29,119 nt of DNA from Schoenoplectus triqueter (taxonomy: Eukaryota > Streptophyta > Magnoliopsida > Poales > Cyperaceae): NCBI GenBank assembly GCA_964058805.1, contig CAXKVV010001967.1, positions 1 through 29,119 on the forward strand, read 5' to 3'. Made by a program: the position numbers and the translations under genes. The notes beneath the pieces are model-generated. The model was not told the DNA's origin. It searched no databases and was given only the letters and a program-made list of their open reading frames with translations. Numbering within the stretch: position 1 is the first letter of the stretch; the number at the start of each line of letters is the position of its first letter. Shown piece after piece: positions 11,632 through 21,255 of this stretch.

Positions 11632-11639
11632 ATATATAA
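11632..11639 (-). promoter_or_regulatory. Candidate TATA box of the APS reductase gene
   Basis: The minus strand reads GTTATATATTCGCC here, a TATATA core about 108-115 nt upstream of the start codon at 11524, leaving room for an 80-nt 5' UTR. Further upstream the minus strand has CCAAT (about 11727) and an ACGT-core element, TGCCACGTAT, at about 11707-11716. ACGT cores can bind bZIP factors, but no experimental site is implied here. Confidence 0.4.
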
Positions 11640-13198
11640 CACCGAGGAAAGAGGGGGGCCGGTATTCATTTTGAACGAAGACGGGATTTAAGCCAGATAC
11701 AAAATCATACGTGGCATATCTTTATTGGATGCTGGGGTTTCATGGCTCTTCGATAGAGCGAAGCGAGTACGTCAGAGCTCGCAAGTGGAAGAACCGTGCG
11801 GGTATTGTGCCTATTCGTATTTGTATTCTTCTTCTAGTGTGAACTGCATGTAACGAATTGTAAAGTGCGTTAGTTTTTAACCCGCTTCAATTTTGTGAAA
11901 GGGATAGAAATTAGAGAGGAATGCTGGCGGCGAAGATTTCGCTTTTTAATCTAGATCTCCTGTAATACTGTTTTCTGAAGTAATCCGTATAGTTACTTCG
12001 TGTCTCCGACTGATGAGACTAATGACGGTCAATATCCTCTGTAATATTTTATATTATAAGTGGACAGCTTATAAATTCGGAGAGAAAAATGGTGTAGAAA
12101 AGAGAGATGGACACGTTTAGATTTACGGAACCTCGTTAATTTAAGACAGATAACATTTTATTCTTTATAGTAATACAAAAAATGAAGATTCGACTATCAT
12201 GATATCTTAGAAATTAGAATGGACAACAACGAGGCAGAGCCACAGAGATAATCTGATACAAATCGAAGTTAACATATTTGTTGATTGAAATTTATTTGAC
12301 GCCGATGAATTTCTGCAGTTAATTTTAGCTTTTTTATAATATAAAATTTGACTTATAATGGAATTATTAGATTTAATACAGATGAATATTTACTAAGAAT
12401 AGTACAATGATTGTATTCAAAATAAATCTAAAAAATATAATTATATTATTTAATTTAAGAATTGATTGTGTTTTAAATTTCATTATTCATGCAGAAACTA
12501 CAAAAATACATAAATTCTGAACATTCGAATTTAATGGTGTTCGATAAAATATCAAATGCACTTGGATTGCATGATTTTTTTTATAAATATATGGACATAG
12601 TCATAGTTATTGGATAATATATCTATAAACACTCTTTTATTTTTTAAGTTTTCTTTCAAATTTATTTTAATTTTTTTGCGGCGTATAATTTTGAATTTAT
12701 CCTATATATCTAAATTTTCACGTTAGTTTGGAAAACATGAATTCTGATCCCACAATGTGTGCTTCGAAGTTCAAACAACATCCTACAATATCTAAAAAGC
12801 AATGCAAGTTATTTGACTTTTTCTATTAAAAATGATGGATATAAAAGTACAGAAAATCCTAATGTAAACCTGAGACTTGAAACATTGATTGCGACAGGCA
12901 CTGCGTACTCTCAATGAATTGCAATAAATATTGAAACGATCATAATCATAATAAATAATTATTAAACAATGAAAAACGAAAAAAAAAAAAATTGGCCATC
13001 TTTGACCACACTCGCAAATTATTGCGTTTACGAAGGTCCTGAGAACTAACATCGCTTTTTGATAGCAAGGGCCCACATGACTTTTCCAATTTTGAAGGGG
13101 AAAAAGAAGAAGGAAGGAAGAAAAATGCAAGTATTATGTGCTGGCGTCGACATACAGAGATCTTGATTTTCTGCAATGTTTTTGTTGTAGCTGTGGCC
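11640..13198. other. 5' flank of the APS reductase gene and intergenic DNA
   Basis: The first ~300 bases are less AT-rich and probably contain the APR promoter (ACGT cores near 11709 and 11771). From about 11900 on the DNA is AT-rich with no supported exon. Short open frames on the minus strand at 12792-13236 have low-complexity translations and no recognisable domain. Confidence 0.4.
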
Positions 13199-13206
13199 AC
13201 ATGTAT

Positions 13207-13386
13207 CAGGGGCGGATTCAAGAGAGCCAGAGACAATTGTCTCTCTGATTATTTTTTTTAAAATATACTTATAATTATATATATTTTTTTTTAAAATTAG
13301 AAAAAATATTTGTATTGAAGAAACTTTTAAATTTTCTTGACTCCTGAAATATTTTTAATTTTTGCCCCTTCCATCAATTCGCCTCT
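13207..13386. mobile_element. Small MITE with GGCGGATTCA ends
   Basis: The left end reads CAGGGGCGGATTCAAG; the right end, reverse-complemented, reads AGAGGCGAATTGATGG. The flanks ACATGTAT (13199-13206) and ACATGCAT (13387-13394) are an 8-bp target duplication with one mismatch, the size typical of hAT elements. The 180-bp interior is AT-rich and non-coding. Confidence 0.6.
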
Positions 13387-13421
13387 ACATGCATTCATTT
13401 CATTATGAATCATGTGACTGA

Positions 13422-13461
13422 TAATTAATTAAATTAATTAATTAATTAATTAATTAATTAT
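13422..13461. repeat. (AATT)n microsatellite
   Basis: About 40 bp of nearly uninterrupted AATT units, with one interruption (TTAAATT) near 13430. It is self-complementary and likely length-polymorphic. Confidence 0.9.
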
Positions 13462-14131
13462 CTGACTTAAATAATTTTTTTCTATCTAAAAGAATGGAGT
13501 ACCGAGTGCACTCCAAGTTGCAATGAAAATATCACAATCATAATTTCTTATCTTGTGAAAAATCTTAGAATCTTTTTATTCGCATCTATCTCTAGCATTT
13601 CTAACTTCTAACAGAATTACAATGATATCTTTGAATATATAAATATTTCATAACAGTACTAATTTATGCATTCAGTTGTTCTTGGATATGTTTGCATGAG
13701 CATAAAAAAATATGTATTAGTATACAAGGAGATAGCCTGAAAATTCTCAAAAGGAAATCAAGCATCATATTATATATAAACTCAAACATCATATCAAATA
13801 TATATTCACAATAAGCTACGTAATATATATTTTTGGACATATTTGTCGAAACAATTTTGGATATGCATTCAATTCCAATTAAATCACTTCGTTCCAACCG
13901 TGTTGTCAAACTTTTTAAAATACATAGCACATAGTGATTTCTTTTTTGTAAATTGCTAAATAGTGAAATAAAATGTTCGACTTCTAATTAAAGTCTGGTA
14001 GTATTTTACGTTAGAACATTTTCTTCATATATTTTTAGCGCACTAATTTTCTAGTGTTCTTTTCTGGCCTGCGAGTTATAAACTTATACGCAATATTCAT
14101 TTTGAAAACGATGTGCAATCCAAAGAAGATT

Positions 14132-14144
14132 CCCCCCCCCCCCC
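14132..14144. repeat. C13 homopolymer
   Basis: Thirteen consecutive C on the plus strand in an AT-rich context. Such runs are error-prone in sequencing, so the exact length is uncertain. Confidence 0.8.
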
Positions 14145-14429
14145 AGCAATTGTATTTTTTGGTTGATTAGATACCCTACAGTGCCCGCATTAATTTTAAT
14201 AGTGACTTCAGAGTCAAATTTGACAGTGAATAATATGATTTTTTATTTATTCATTTTTTTGGCCGAGAGAACAATTTAATAGCACCAGAAAATTTGGCTT
14301 TCCTTTCCGTGTGTATAATTTTCTTCCATTGAATTAGTGGTGTGTGCCAGCTCTTTTTCGTGAAAGTGATGTCAAATTAGCGTCATTTTGACATTAAAGT
14401 ACAAAAATCTCAAATAAAAAAATTATAAT

Positions 14430-14525
14430 GATGAAGATAATAATGATAATAATACTAATTAAAAAAAATAATAATAATAATGATGATAGTACTAATAATA
14501 ATATTAATAGTACTAATAATGATAT
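14430..14525. repeat. (AAT/ATG)n-rich tract
   Basis: Degenerate trinucleotide tract of AAT, ATG and ACT units on the left side of the foldback element. A similar tract (14936-14984) flanks its right side, so the element inserted into, or was bracketed by, a microsatellite. Confidence 0.7.
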
Positions 14526-14526
14526 G

Positions 14527-14914
14527 GGTGGGGATCGATTGACAATGGATTAACTTGATAATTTTGACAATCGGTGTTTAAATAAATATGAAAAAAATAG
14601 AAAAAATAGAAAAACAAAATTAAAGATATGTTATGCTACCTATAGATTGATGGTTATTAAAATTTCATGCAATTTCATTATATTTGATAGTCCATCAAAG
14701 ACTATCAAATTTTGATACAATTTGCAACGGTTCCAATTTAATGGTCTTTGATGAACTACTAAACAATAATGAAATTACATGAAATTTAAATGACCATCAA
14801 TCTGTACGTAGAAGAACACACCTATAAACTTTTTTCTATTTTATTTTTTTCATATTTATTAAGAAGATTATTATCAAGATTGTTAAATTAACCCATTGTC
14901 AACTGATCCCCACT
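14527..14914. mobile_element. Foldback MITE, long inverted repeat of about 388 bp
   Basis: Nearly the whole segment is one imperfect palindrome centred near 14720. The left end GGTGGGGATCGATTGACAAT pairs with the right end, reverse-complemented AGTGGGGATCAGTTGACAAT. Further in, AATAAATATGAAAAAAATAG pairs with an identical motif, GATTGATGGT with GATTGATGGT, and TCATCAAAGAC with CCATCAAAGAC. Arms are about 180 bp and the loop is short and AT-rich. The flanks are AAT-rich, so a target duplication cannot be judged. No coding capacity. A transcript would form a long hairpin. Confidence 0.75.
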
Positions 14915-14935
14915 CTAATAATATAGGCATTCATA

Positions 14936-14984
14936 ATAGTAATAATACTAATGATGATAATAATAATAATAATAATAATAATAG
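14936..14984. repeat. (AAT)n microsatellite
   Basis: AAT repeat with ATG interruptions, ending in an uninterrupted run of about eight AAT units around 14958-14983. It flanks the foldback element on its right. Confidence 0.8.
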
Positions 14985-16188
14985 TTCTATACTTTACCGT
15001 TAAACTCTAACTGTTAGATTATAACTCTAAAATTTTAGAATCTAAAAACAAAAAAAAATCTAAAAAATCTAAAGTCTATATTCTAATACTAGATTCTAAC
15101 TTCTAAATCATAACTCTTTAACATTAAAGTAGTAAAGACAAAAAAATATTTTCACTCAAATTTAAGTGCACTTGTTTGGGATAACATTATTTGACTTCTC
15201 TACATCACTGCAAAATATTAAAATCGATCGACATTTACAAAATTAACAAAATAAGCAATATATGTCCAGCAACTGGAATCTAACAAAATATCATGGATTT
15301 ATACATTCCACGGGATATAGGTGTACACAACTACTAAAACATTGGAATATCTTTTAAATTTTCAAGTGTTATGTTTTTTAAGTTGAGAAATTAATCTTTA
15401 ATCTGGCGCCTGATATAAAAAGTCATATGTGTGAGAGATTGAAGGTTTGAAACTTATTTGCTGTATTTTATGAATGTTTAACTTTGAAAATTATTCACTT
15501 CATCATCATCTAAAGAAAAAAAAATGTGTTGACGTGGCCGTCTAGGCAACCCGATAGCATAAATAAATGAAGTGGTGTTATATATAGCTATCATTGAACT
15601 TAATTAATAATATTGTACACGAATACTTTGATTGAACTGTTGAAATGATTCATGAATGAAATTAAGGTATGAACAATTAATTAGCAGTTCTGACACATCA
15701 GTGACTCAGTTTATTTGTTATGCATATTCCTACTACACATAGTAATATGTTGCATGGGTGTAGGGTGGAATTGATATAGTCTACTGCACGGTCGTTCAAT
15801 CTATTTTGAGACCCGTATCACTTCAATCTTAAAAATATCCTCTGATAATTTAAGGGTTATCATTCGTTGCAGTGCGTGCAGCGCCGCAGACAATAAGGAT
15901 CCATGTAAGATGAGAGTATCGTATTCATATGATGTGGGTGAGGAGATATCGTAATTTTATAAAATTAAAGATACGAGTGACAGCTATAAATAAAATTATA
16001 AAGCAAGAAATATAATTAAATAAATTGTTCAAATCGGAAAAAAAATCTATAGTGCAACGACAAATAAGATTAAATGTCTAAAGTCTAACAAGAATTTTCA
16101 CCGTTATATGAACCTTAATATGACTTCTAGTTCCTTGTTCAAAGAATCCCATGTATCTCTTCCGTTTGATTAATTGGCCACACATGTA
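14985..16188. other. Intergenic DNA, TCTAA-rich at the left
   Basis: A degenerate TCTAA/CTCTAA-rich patch at about 15003-15120 looks like an old simple repeat. The remainder is AT-rich and I see no exon or RNA gene. Confidence 0.4.
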
Positions 16189-16862
16189 GGGGTATAAATA
16201 GATAGTAAATTATTTGATTTTATGCGTGATCCGATTCAAAAAATAGTAAAAGTTATCTGATCTATTTCTGTATCCGAAGATATTCATATTCATATCTGAA
16301 AATTTTTAACGGATAATTATTCGGTTTGACAATTATCTATCAATATCCGACTGTTTAGCTATTATTCATCAATATCTGAAATTATCCGAAGGTATTTGAT
16401 TTGATATTATCTGAATACATATCTGGAATATTTCTATTATATATTTTTTAATTAGATTTTTAGTGCACATTATAAATCTATTTTTTTGTATCTAATAAGT
16501 GTAAATGTATTCTATTTTTATATAATTCATTGATACATTTGAATATTAATATAATGATAAGTAGTATTTAATTTTTATAATTAGTGATTCTTTTGAAAAA
16601 TATTGTGCAATTATTTTAATGATATATATAATATTTTTCTTTAATATCAGAAATGTATTCGTATTTGAATTTGTATATGTCTGATATCTGATCCATATCC
16701 AAATATCCGTCGAATATTTGATCCGTATTCAGATATCCATTGAATATCTGATTTGTATCCATATTCATATCCATATTCGGACTATCTGTATCTGAAAAAA
16801 TTATAAAGGATCTGGATACGATAAAATCGTTACTTGTCTATATCTGATCCATTTACACCCCC
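16189..16862. mobile_element. Non-autonomous DNA transposon with ATATCCG subterminal repeats
   Basis: The left end reads GGGGTATAAATAGATAG; the right end, reverse-complemented, reads GGGGGTGTAAATGGATCAG. Both ends carry multiple copies of ATATCTGA, ATATCCGA and TATCCATATTC-type motifs (dense at 16260-16430 and 16670-16830) around an AT-rich core. This resembles the GGGTGTAAATGGATCGGATATCCG class of plant elements in general layout. No convincing target duplication could be seen in the flanks, so it is probably old. Length is about 674 bp. Confidence 0.55.
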
Positions 16863-17312
16863 TCATACAAGCCACAAAAATTATCACAAGTAAAGAATAA
16901 TAGAAACTAGGTCCAATATAGGCATCATCTTTAAGAGCCAGATCATGTTTCTCAAGAGCCAAGTCTAGTTGGCCTAAGAGAGGATCGAATAAAGATCGGA
17001 TTTGCAAAGAGTCTTTAGTGGGATTGGTTCAAATGACTTAATTTTTTAGAGGTGAGCTCAACCCTTGAGTGGTCCAGCCCTTATCATACCCTTTTGACTC
17101 TAAGGGCAAGGTAAGGACTAAGGGACAAGTAAGGACTAGATTTGAAAGAGATTTTATTATTTATTATTTTTTAATTTTATTTAGTTTCTATAAATTTATA
17201 CTCCTTATTAAGCACATAAGTGTTCTAATTATGTAATGGTACAATTTTTTTGTTCAATTTCTAGAGCTAATATCAGTCATCTGATTGAGTTATTCGTGAA
17301 ATAATATTACTA
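16863..17312. other. Intergenic DNA, nothing recognised
   Basis: A somewhat less AT-rich stretch at about 16890-17130 has a short minus-strand frame (16801-17007) with no recognisable domain and no splice context that I can support. Confidence 0.35.
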
Positions 17313-17637
17313 TCTCTATGACAATTTGTGTTGGATTTATAATTTTCTCTCAAATTTGTTTGTTAAATGAAATGCTACATAATTTAGGAATACAACTGCT
17401 CTATTTTATTTCTTTTTTTCTTAGATTGCCATCAATTATGAATTTTAGCTTTCCTTAATTATGAATGTCAAATTTTCTCTCAGTTTTATATTTATTTTAC
17501 ATTAATTATGTATTCATGATTGAATTTTATATTAATTACTAAATTCTCTTCATTTTTTTTACTTTATTTTCACATGAAGATATATTTTTTTTAGTTTTAA
17601 AAGACATCACCGTACCAATGCACGGATAAGATACTAG
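17313..17637 (+). mobile_element. Probable Helitron 3' end (left boundary tentative)
   Basis: The right end has the two hallmarks of a plant Helitron terminus: a short GC hairpin, CCGTAC-CAAT-GCACGG at 17610-17625 with one A-C mismatch in the stem, followed nine bases later by CTAG at 17634-17637 and then T. The resemblance to ACCGTGCCAATGCACGG-type Helitron ends is strong. The left end is a guess: TCTCTATGACA at 17313, preceded by A, fits the expected A|TC start, which would give a 325-bp element. Only the 3' end should be taken as supported. Confidence 0.55.
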
Positions 17638-18245
17638 TATAACTAAAATACAATGCAAAAATATTAAAAAAAGAAAAGAAAAATTTATAAATATAAATGT
17701 AGAGAAATAACACTTTTTTAAAAAAATTCTGATTTGTTAGATTTTTAAATATAATTAGAACATAATGATTTGAAAATGATCGGGTTCGAAAAAAACTTAA
17801 GGGTATGAAAAAGATAGAGTTTCACAATACAATTTTCCAACTCTTTATAAATAAACTTTTTATCGGAAATGTTTTTCATCTTCTATATCATGCTTCTGAG
17901 TTATATCCCGTGGAATCAAAAAAAAATATTTTAAATAAAAAGCAAGATAATTTATGTTTCTTTTCAAAAAATCGTTACAACATTCCAAAATAATAATTAC
18001 TTATAATTTTCAAAAAGACGGGAAAGATTTTATATTTGTATTCTTTTAGTTTTTTTATGCGTAAATAGCTAAAAGTTATATGTACGTAAGCGGTTTAATG
18101 TGTAAATAGCTAGAACATTCGGAGGGGAAGGTAATATTTTTATTTCATTTATATCTTTTAATGTGGTTAGTATTTAACGCAGCGGTCTGATCTTGCATTC
18201 AGAATTGGGTATTTAGCAATTTTTTTTCATCTTCATTAATTTGTG
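17638..18245. other. AT-rich intergenic DNA
   Basis: No supported exon. The plus-strand frame at 17805-17993 is Lys/Asn/Phe-rich and typical of chance frames in AT-rich DNA. Confidence 0.4.
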
Positions 18246-18303
18246 GAAATGAGACTGATGCATCTAAACTTTCTTGAAGGTCTAGGCATAATTTTTTTTA
18301 TAT

Positions 18304-18308
<5 letters not shown>

Positions 18309-18339
<31 letters not shown>
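18309..18339. repeat. (TA)n microsatellite
   Basis: About 15 uninterrupted TA units. Confidence 0.9.
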
Positions 18340-18342
<3 letters not shown>

Positions 18343-18416
18343 CTTCAACTTAAAGGACAAATTACAATTTTTTTTAATCAATTTAATTTAAGATTCTAAG
18401 TCTAGACACTTTGCCT

Positions 18417-18836
18417 TAGGGTGTCAATGGGTCGGGTCGGGTTCGGGCCGGGTCATATTATTTTATTATTTTTCTTGACCTGACCTGAACCCGACCCGAT
18501 TAAATTCGAGTCAAAAATTTTTGACCCATACCTGATCCGAAGGGTCACGGGTCGACCCGACCCGACCCATGTAAAATAATTAAATATTTATTAATTATTT
18601 TTATATAATTTTAAGCAATAAAATATTAATTAATTTATAATTAATCTTAATTAGTGTATATTTAAGGTTTAATTAGTACTAAATCACGAAATTACTTCAA
18701 AAAATATAATTAATCGGATCAGATCGGGTCGGGTTTGGGTCAAAAAAATTAAATCCACACCCGTCCCATTTATTTTCAGATCATGTCGGGACGGATCAGG
18801 TTAACCCGTTAGGTCGGGTCAAGAATTAACACCCCT
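18417..18836. mobile_element. MULE-like non-autonomous element with GGGTCGGG repeats
   Basis: The left end reads TAGGGTGTCAATGGGTCGG; the right end, reverse-complemented, reads AGGGGTGTTAATTCTTGAC. The flanks ACTTTGCCT (18408-18416) and ACTTTGCTT (18837-18845) form a 9-bp target duplication with one mismatch. Subterminal regions are arrays of GGGTCGGG and CCCGACCC in both orientations around an AT-rich centre. Size (420 bp), duplication length and layout match the elements at 7955-8574 and 5060-6396. It is non-coding. Confidence 0.8.
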
Positions 18837-18883
18837 ACTTTGCTTGGACTTATCTAGTACTGAATCCGTCCCTGATATTTATT

Positions 18884-19180
18884 AATTGCAATTATTTATT
18901 TGTTAATTATGAATACAGCTATAAAATTTACTTATCCAGACACATATTTATTAACTATCTATAATTATTCGTTTATAAATTATGAATACTATTATAAAAT
19001 TGACATTCTATAATACACATACTTATTAATTGTAATTATCCATTTGTTAATTATAAATACACATCTTTTAACAACAAAATTTATATTTTTAACCCTTGTT
19101 AGTTAACACGTGTGCGGTCTTTAATTGATAAATGAATAATTACAGTTAACAGATTTGTGTCTGGACAAGAGCGGATCACA
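18884..19180. repeat. Degenerate direct and inverted repeats, period about 70 bp
   Basis: The motif AATT(G/A)(C/T)AATTAT...TTGTTAATTATGAATAC recurs starting near 18884, 18957 and 19026. A fourth copy in reverse orientation covers about 19115-19170, recognisable by TCCAGACACAAAT on the minus strand matching TCCAGACACATAT at 18935. This looks like the subterminal repeat region of an old transposon, but no ends were established. Confidence 0.5.
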
Positions 19181-21255
19181 GTTATGTGTTTGAACACTAG
19201 CTAGATACTACTCTATAATTAATAGCCTCATGAGAAATAAATATCTTGTTAATTATCATCAGCACGTCAGTTTTTTTTTTGTTCTGCATGACACTTCGAG
19301 GAATTATTTATTTGGGTTAATAAAATAATATAGGCCAATATATCTTTCTTCTAGTATTTTTGCTGAAACTATCCAACAAATTCTTATCATATGTGTACAC
19401 TACAAAAATAACTGAAATTACTGGAGTCTGGAGTGGATGTTTGCAGGTTTGAAATTGAGATGAGGAGTTTGATGAATACTCAAAATTGAATATTTGATCG
19501 AAATCTTTATTTGGGAAAAGTAACTGAATTAGAAATGCTTTTTTAATACACTCAACATTCAACATTTTCAATTTATGAGACAAACAATCAAATTATTAAT
19601 GACTTATTGGTTGACAAACTTAGGTGGTCCATTCATGCCCTTGGCACGCTGTACGGATTCTCTATGACGACAAAGATAATTTGCATGACATGTTTCATAT
19701 TTATTTAACACTATTTCAAATTTCTGAGCTTACTTATTTTTAATAAGATTTGAATGCATTAACCCGACATTTATTTATTTAGAAGCAACAACTAAATTTT
19801 GCAAGGATAATATTAATATACACGACACAAATAATACTGCATATGGACAGAATCCGAATAAATATAAGGAATTAGATTGGCGGAATCTAAAATGTTAAAT
19901 ATTTGAAATAAATTATAAGCAGGCCAATTGATAATTTTTATATAAATATAATTATTTTTTATAATTATTTTTTCACATTTATGTAAAGGAGGTCGGACCC
20001 CTTTGTCCCTTTTCTCCGTCCTGCAGGAGATCAACATGTGTAAGTTCAAGAAATGAATTTTTTAATTGATTGAGGTTGAAATTGAAAACAGCTCCATGCT
20101 ATAAATGGAAATAAACGTGTGGCAGCAACGGAGCTAAAAGTGTCGACCACACGCACTGCATGGTATTCACTATTCACAGCTCAAGAGCATTTCTTTTCTG
20201 GACATGAAAAATGCTGAATTTATGTGGCCTGGCAATCAATTCGTGTGACCATTCATTGATTTATTGTCCATCGTGAAAATTTCCAACGACCCACTACACC
20301 TAGTGTTTCTATGTGCTCTTAATTTTTATTTTCTCTTTAAGCGTTGTAAATTTTGCGTGGCTTTTCTACAACGCATCTTTTAGTTTTAAATAAAAAAAAT
20401 GGTATTTTATTAGAGGGTAGTTTTTCTATTTATATTATTACAGGAAGTCTGTGTATATGCAAGGTCCTTATTAATTAATTGGAGTCTGACAATGAATCAC
20501 ATTAAAAATTAGAATTAAATGATAACCGCTGTCGGAGAGGAATTAAGAAAATAGGAGAAATTTGAAGAGTAGCAAATCTCAATCCAATTGATTGAATGGT
20601 TGTCGTTTGATGAGGGAAAATTTTGAAAAAAGAGATTACTGATTATATATTAACCATAATATATGATGAGAACCGAGAGCGATTAAAACGAAAAAAAACA
20701 TATTATTTTCTCATTCTATTTAAGATTAGAACAGATATTTCAATAATCACTCGATTATTTACTATCCAAATTATATAAAATTTATGACGAAAATTGCGTA
20801 GCTTATTGATTTTTTTAAGATGACATTATCCTTAATTGATCAGAAAGTCGAAATGAATTTATATGTAATTCTTTGAAAGTAACATATTAAATCAAATCTA
20901 TATACATGGCATGATTTTCCTTGTTGATTTGTGTATCATATACTATTTGTCACATAGTATTGGGGAAAGGTAGGAATAATTTGAGATGATTGGGTCACTC
21001 TTTGTAGATATAAAATATGACTGCCATAAACTTGTGTATTATAATATCCATCTTCAGAATAAAAATCAGTGTCGAAAGAAACAAAAAAAAGAGGAATTTT
21101 ATTGAATAATCAATAAATACAAAATTAATAAGGCTCTACTGGAAACGTGAGATATTACAAAATCAATAAATTTATAAATGACAATAGCAACACTAGATTC
21201 TCTAGAGAACTTCTCTACAATTAACTCTCCTTCCTATTTACTAGGCTAAAAATTG
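19181..21255. other. Intergenic DNA and 3' flank of the glucanase gene
   Basis: AT-rich sequence without a supported exon; frames at 19317-19583 and 19813-20049 are not recognisable. Toward the right end lies the 3' UTR of the glucanase gene. TTTATT at 21098-21103 gives AATAAA on the minus strand, about 155 nt past the stop codon. Confidence 0.4.
21098..21103 (-). terminator. Candidate polyadenylation signal of the glucanase gene
   Basis: AATAAA on the minus strand, followed by AT-rich sequence, about 155 nt downstream of the TAA at 21258-21256. The distance suits a plant 3' UTR. Plant signals are loose, so this is only a candidate. Confidence 0.45.

Larger units (their letters stand above)
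13395..14526. other. Intergenic DNA with microsatellites
   Basis: Apart from simple repeats (AATT repeat, C run and AAT-rich tract) this is AT-rich sequence. A minus-strand frame at 13664-13930 is low-complexity and not supported as a gene. Confidence 0.4.

Noticed and set aside
12792..13236. Overlapping minus-strand frames rich in Phe and Ser
   Set aside because: Chance frames in AT/CT-rich DNA with no recognisable domain.
16801..17007. Minus-strand frame with a Leu-rich start
   Set aside because: It overlaps a transposon end, is short, and has no homology or gene context.
17805..17993. Plus-strand Lys/Asn/Phe-rich frame
   Set aside because: Typical random frame in AT-rich DNA.
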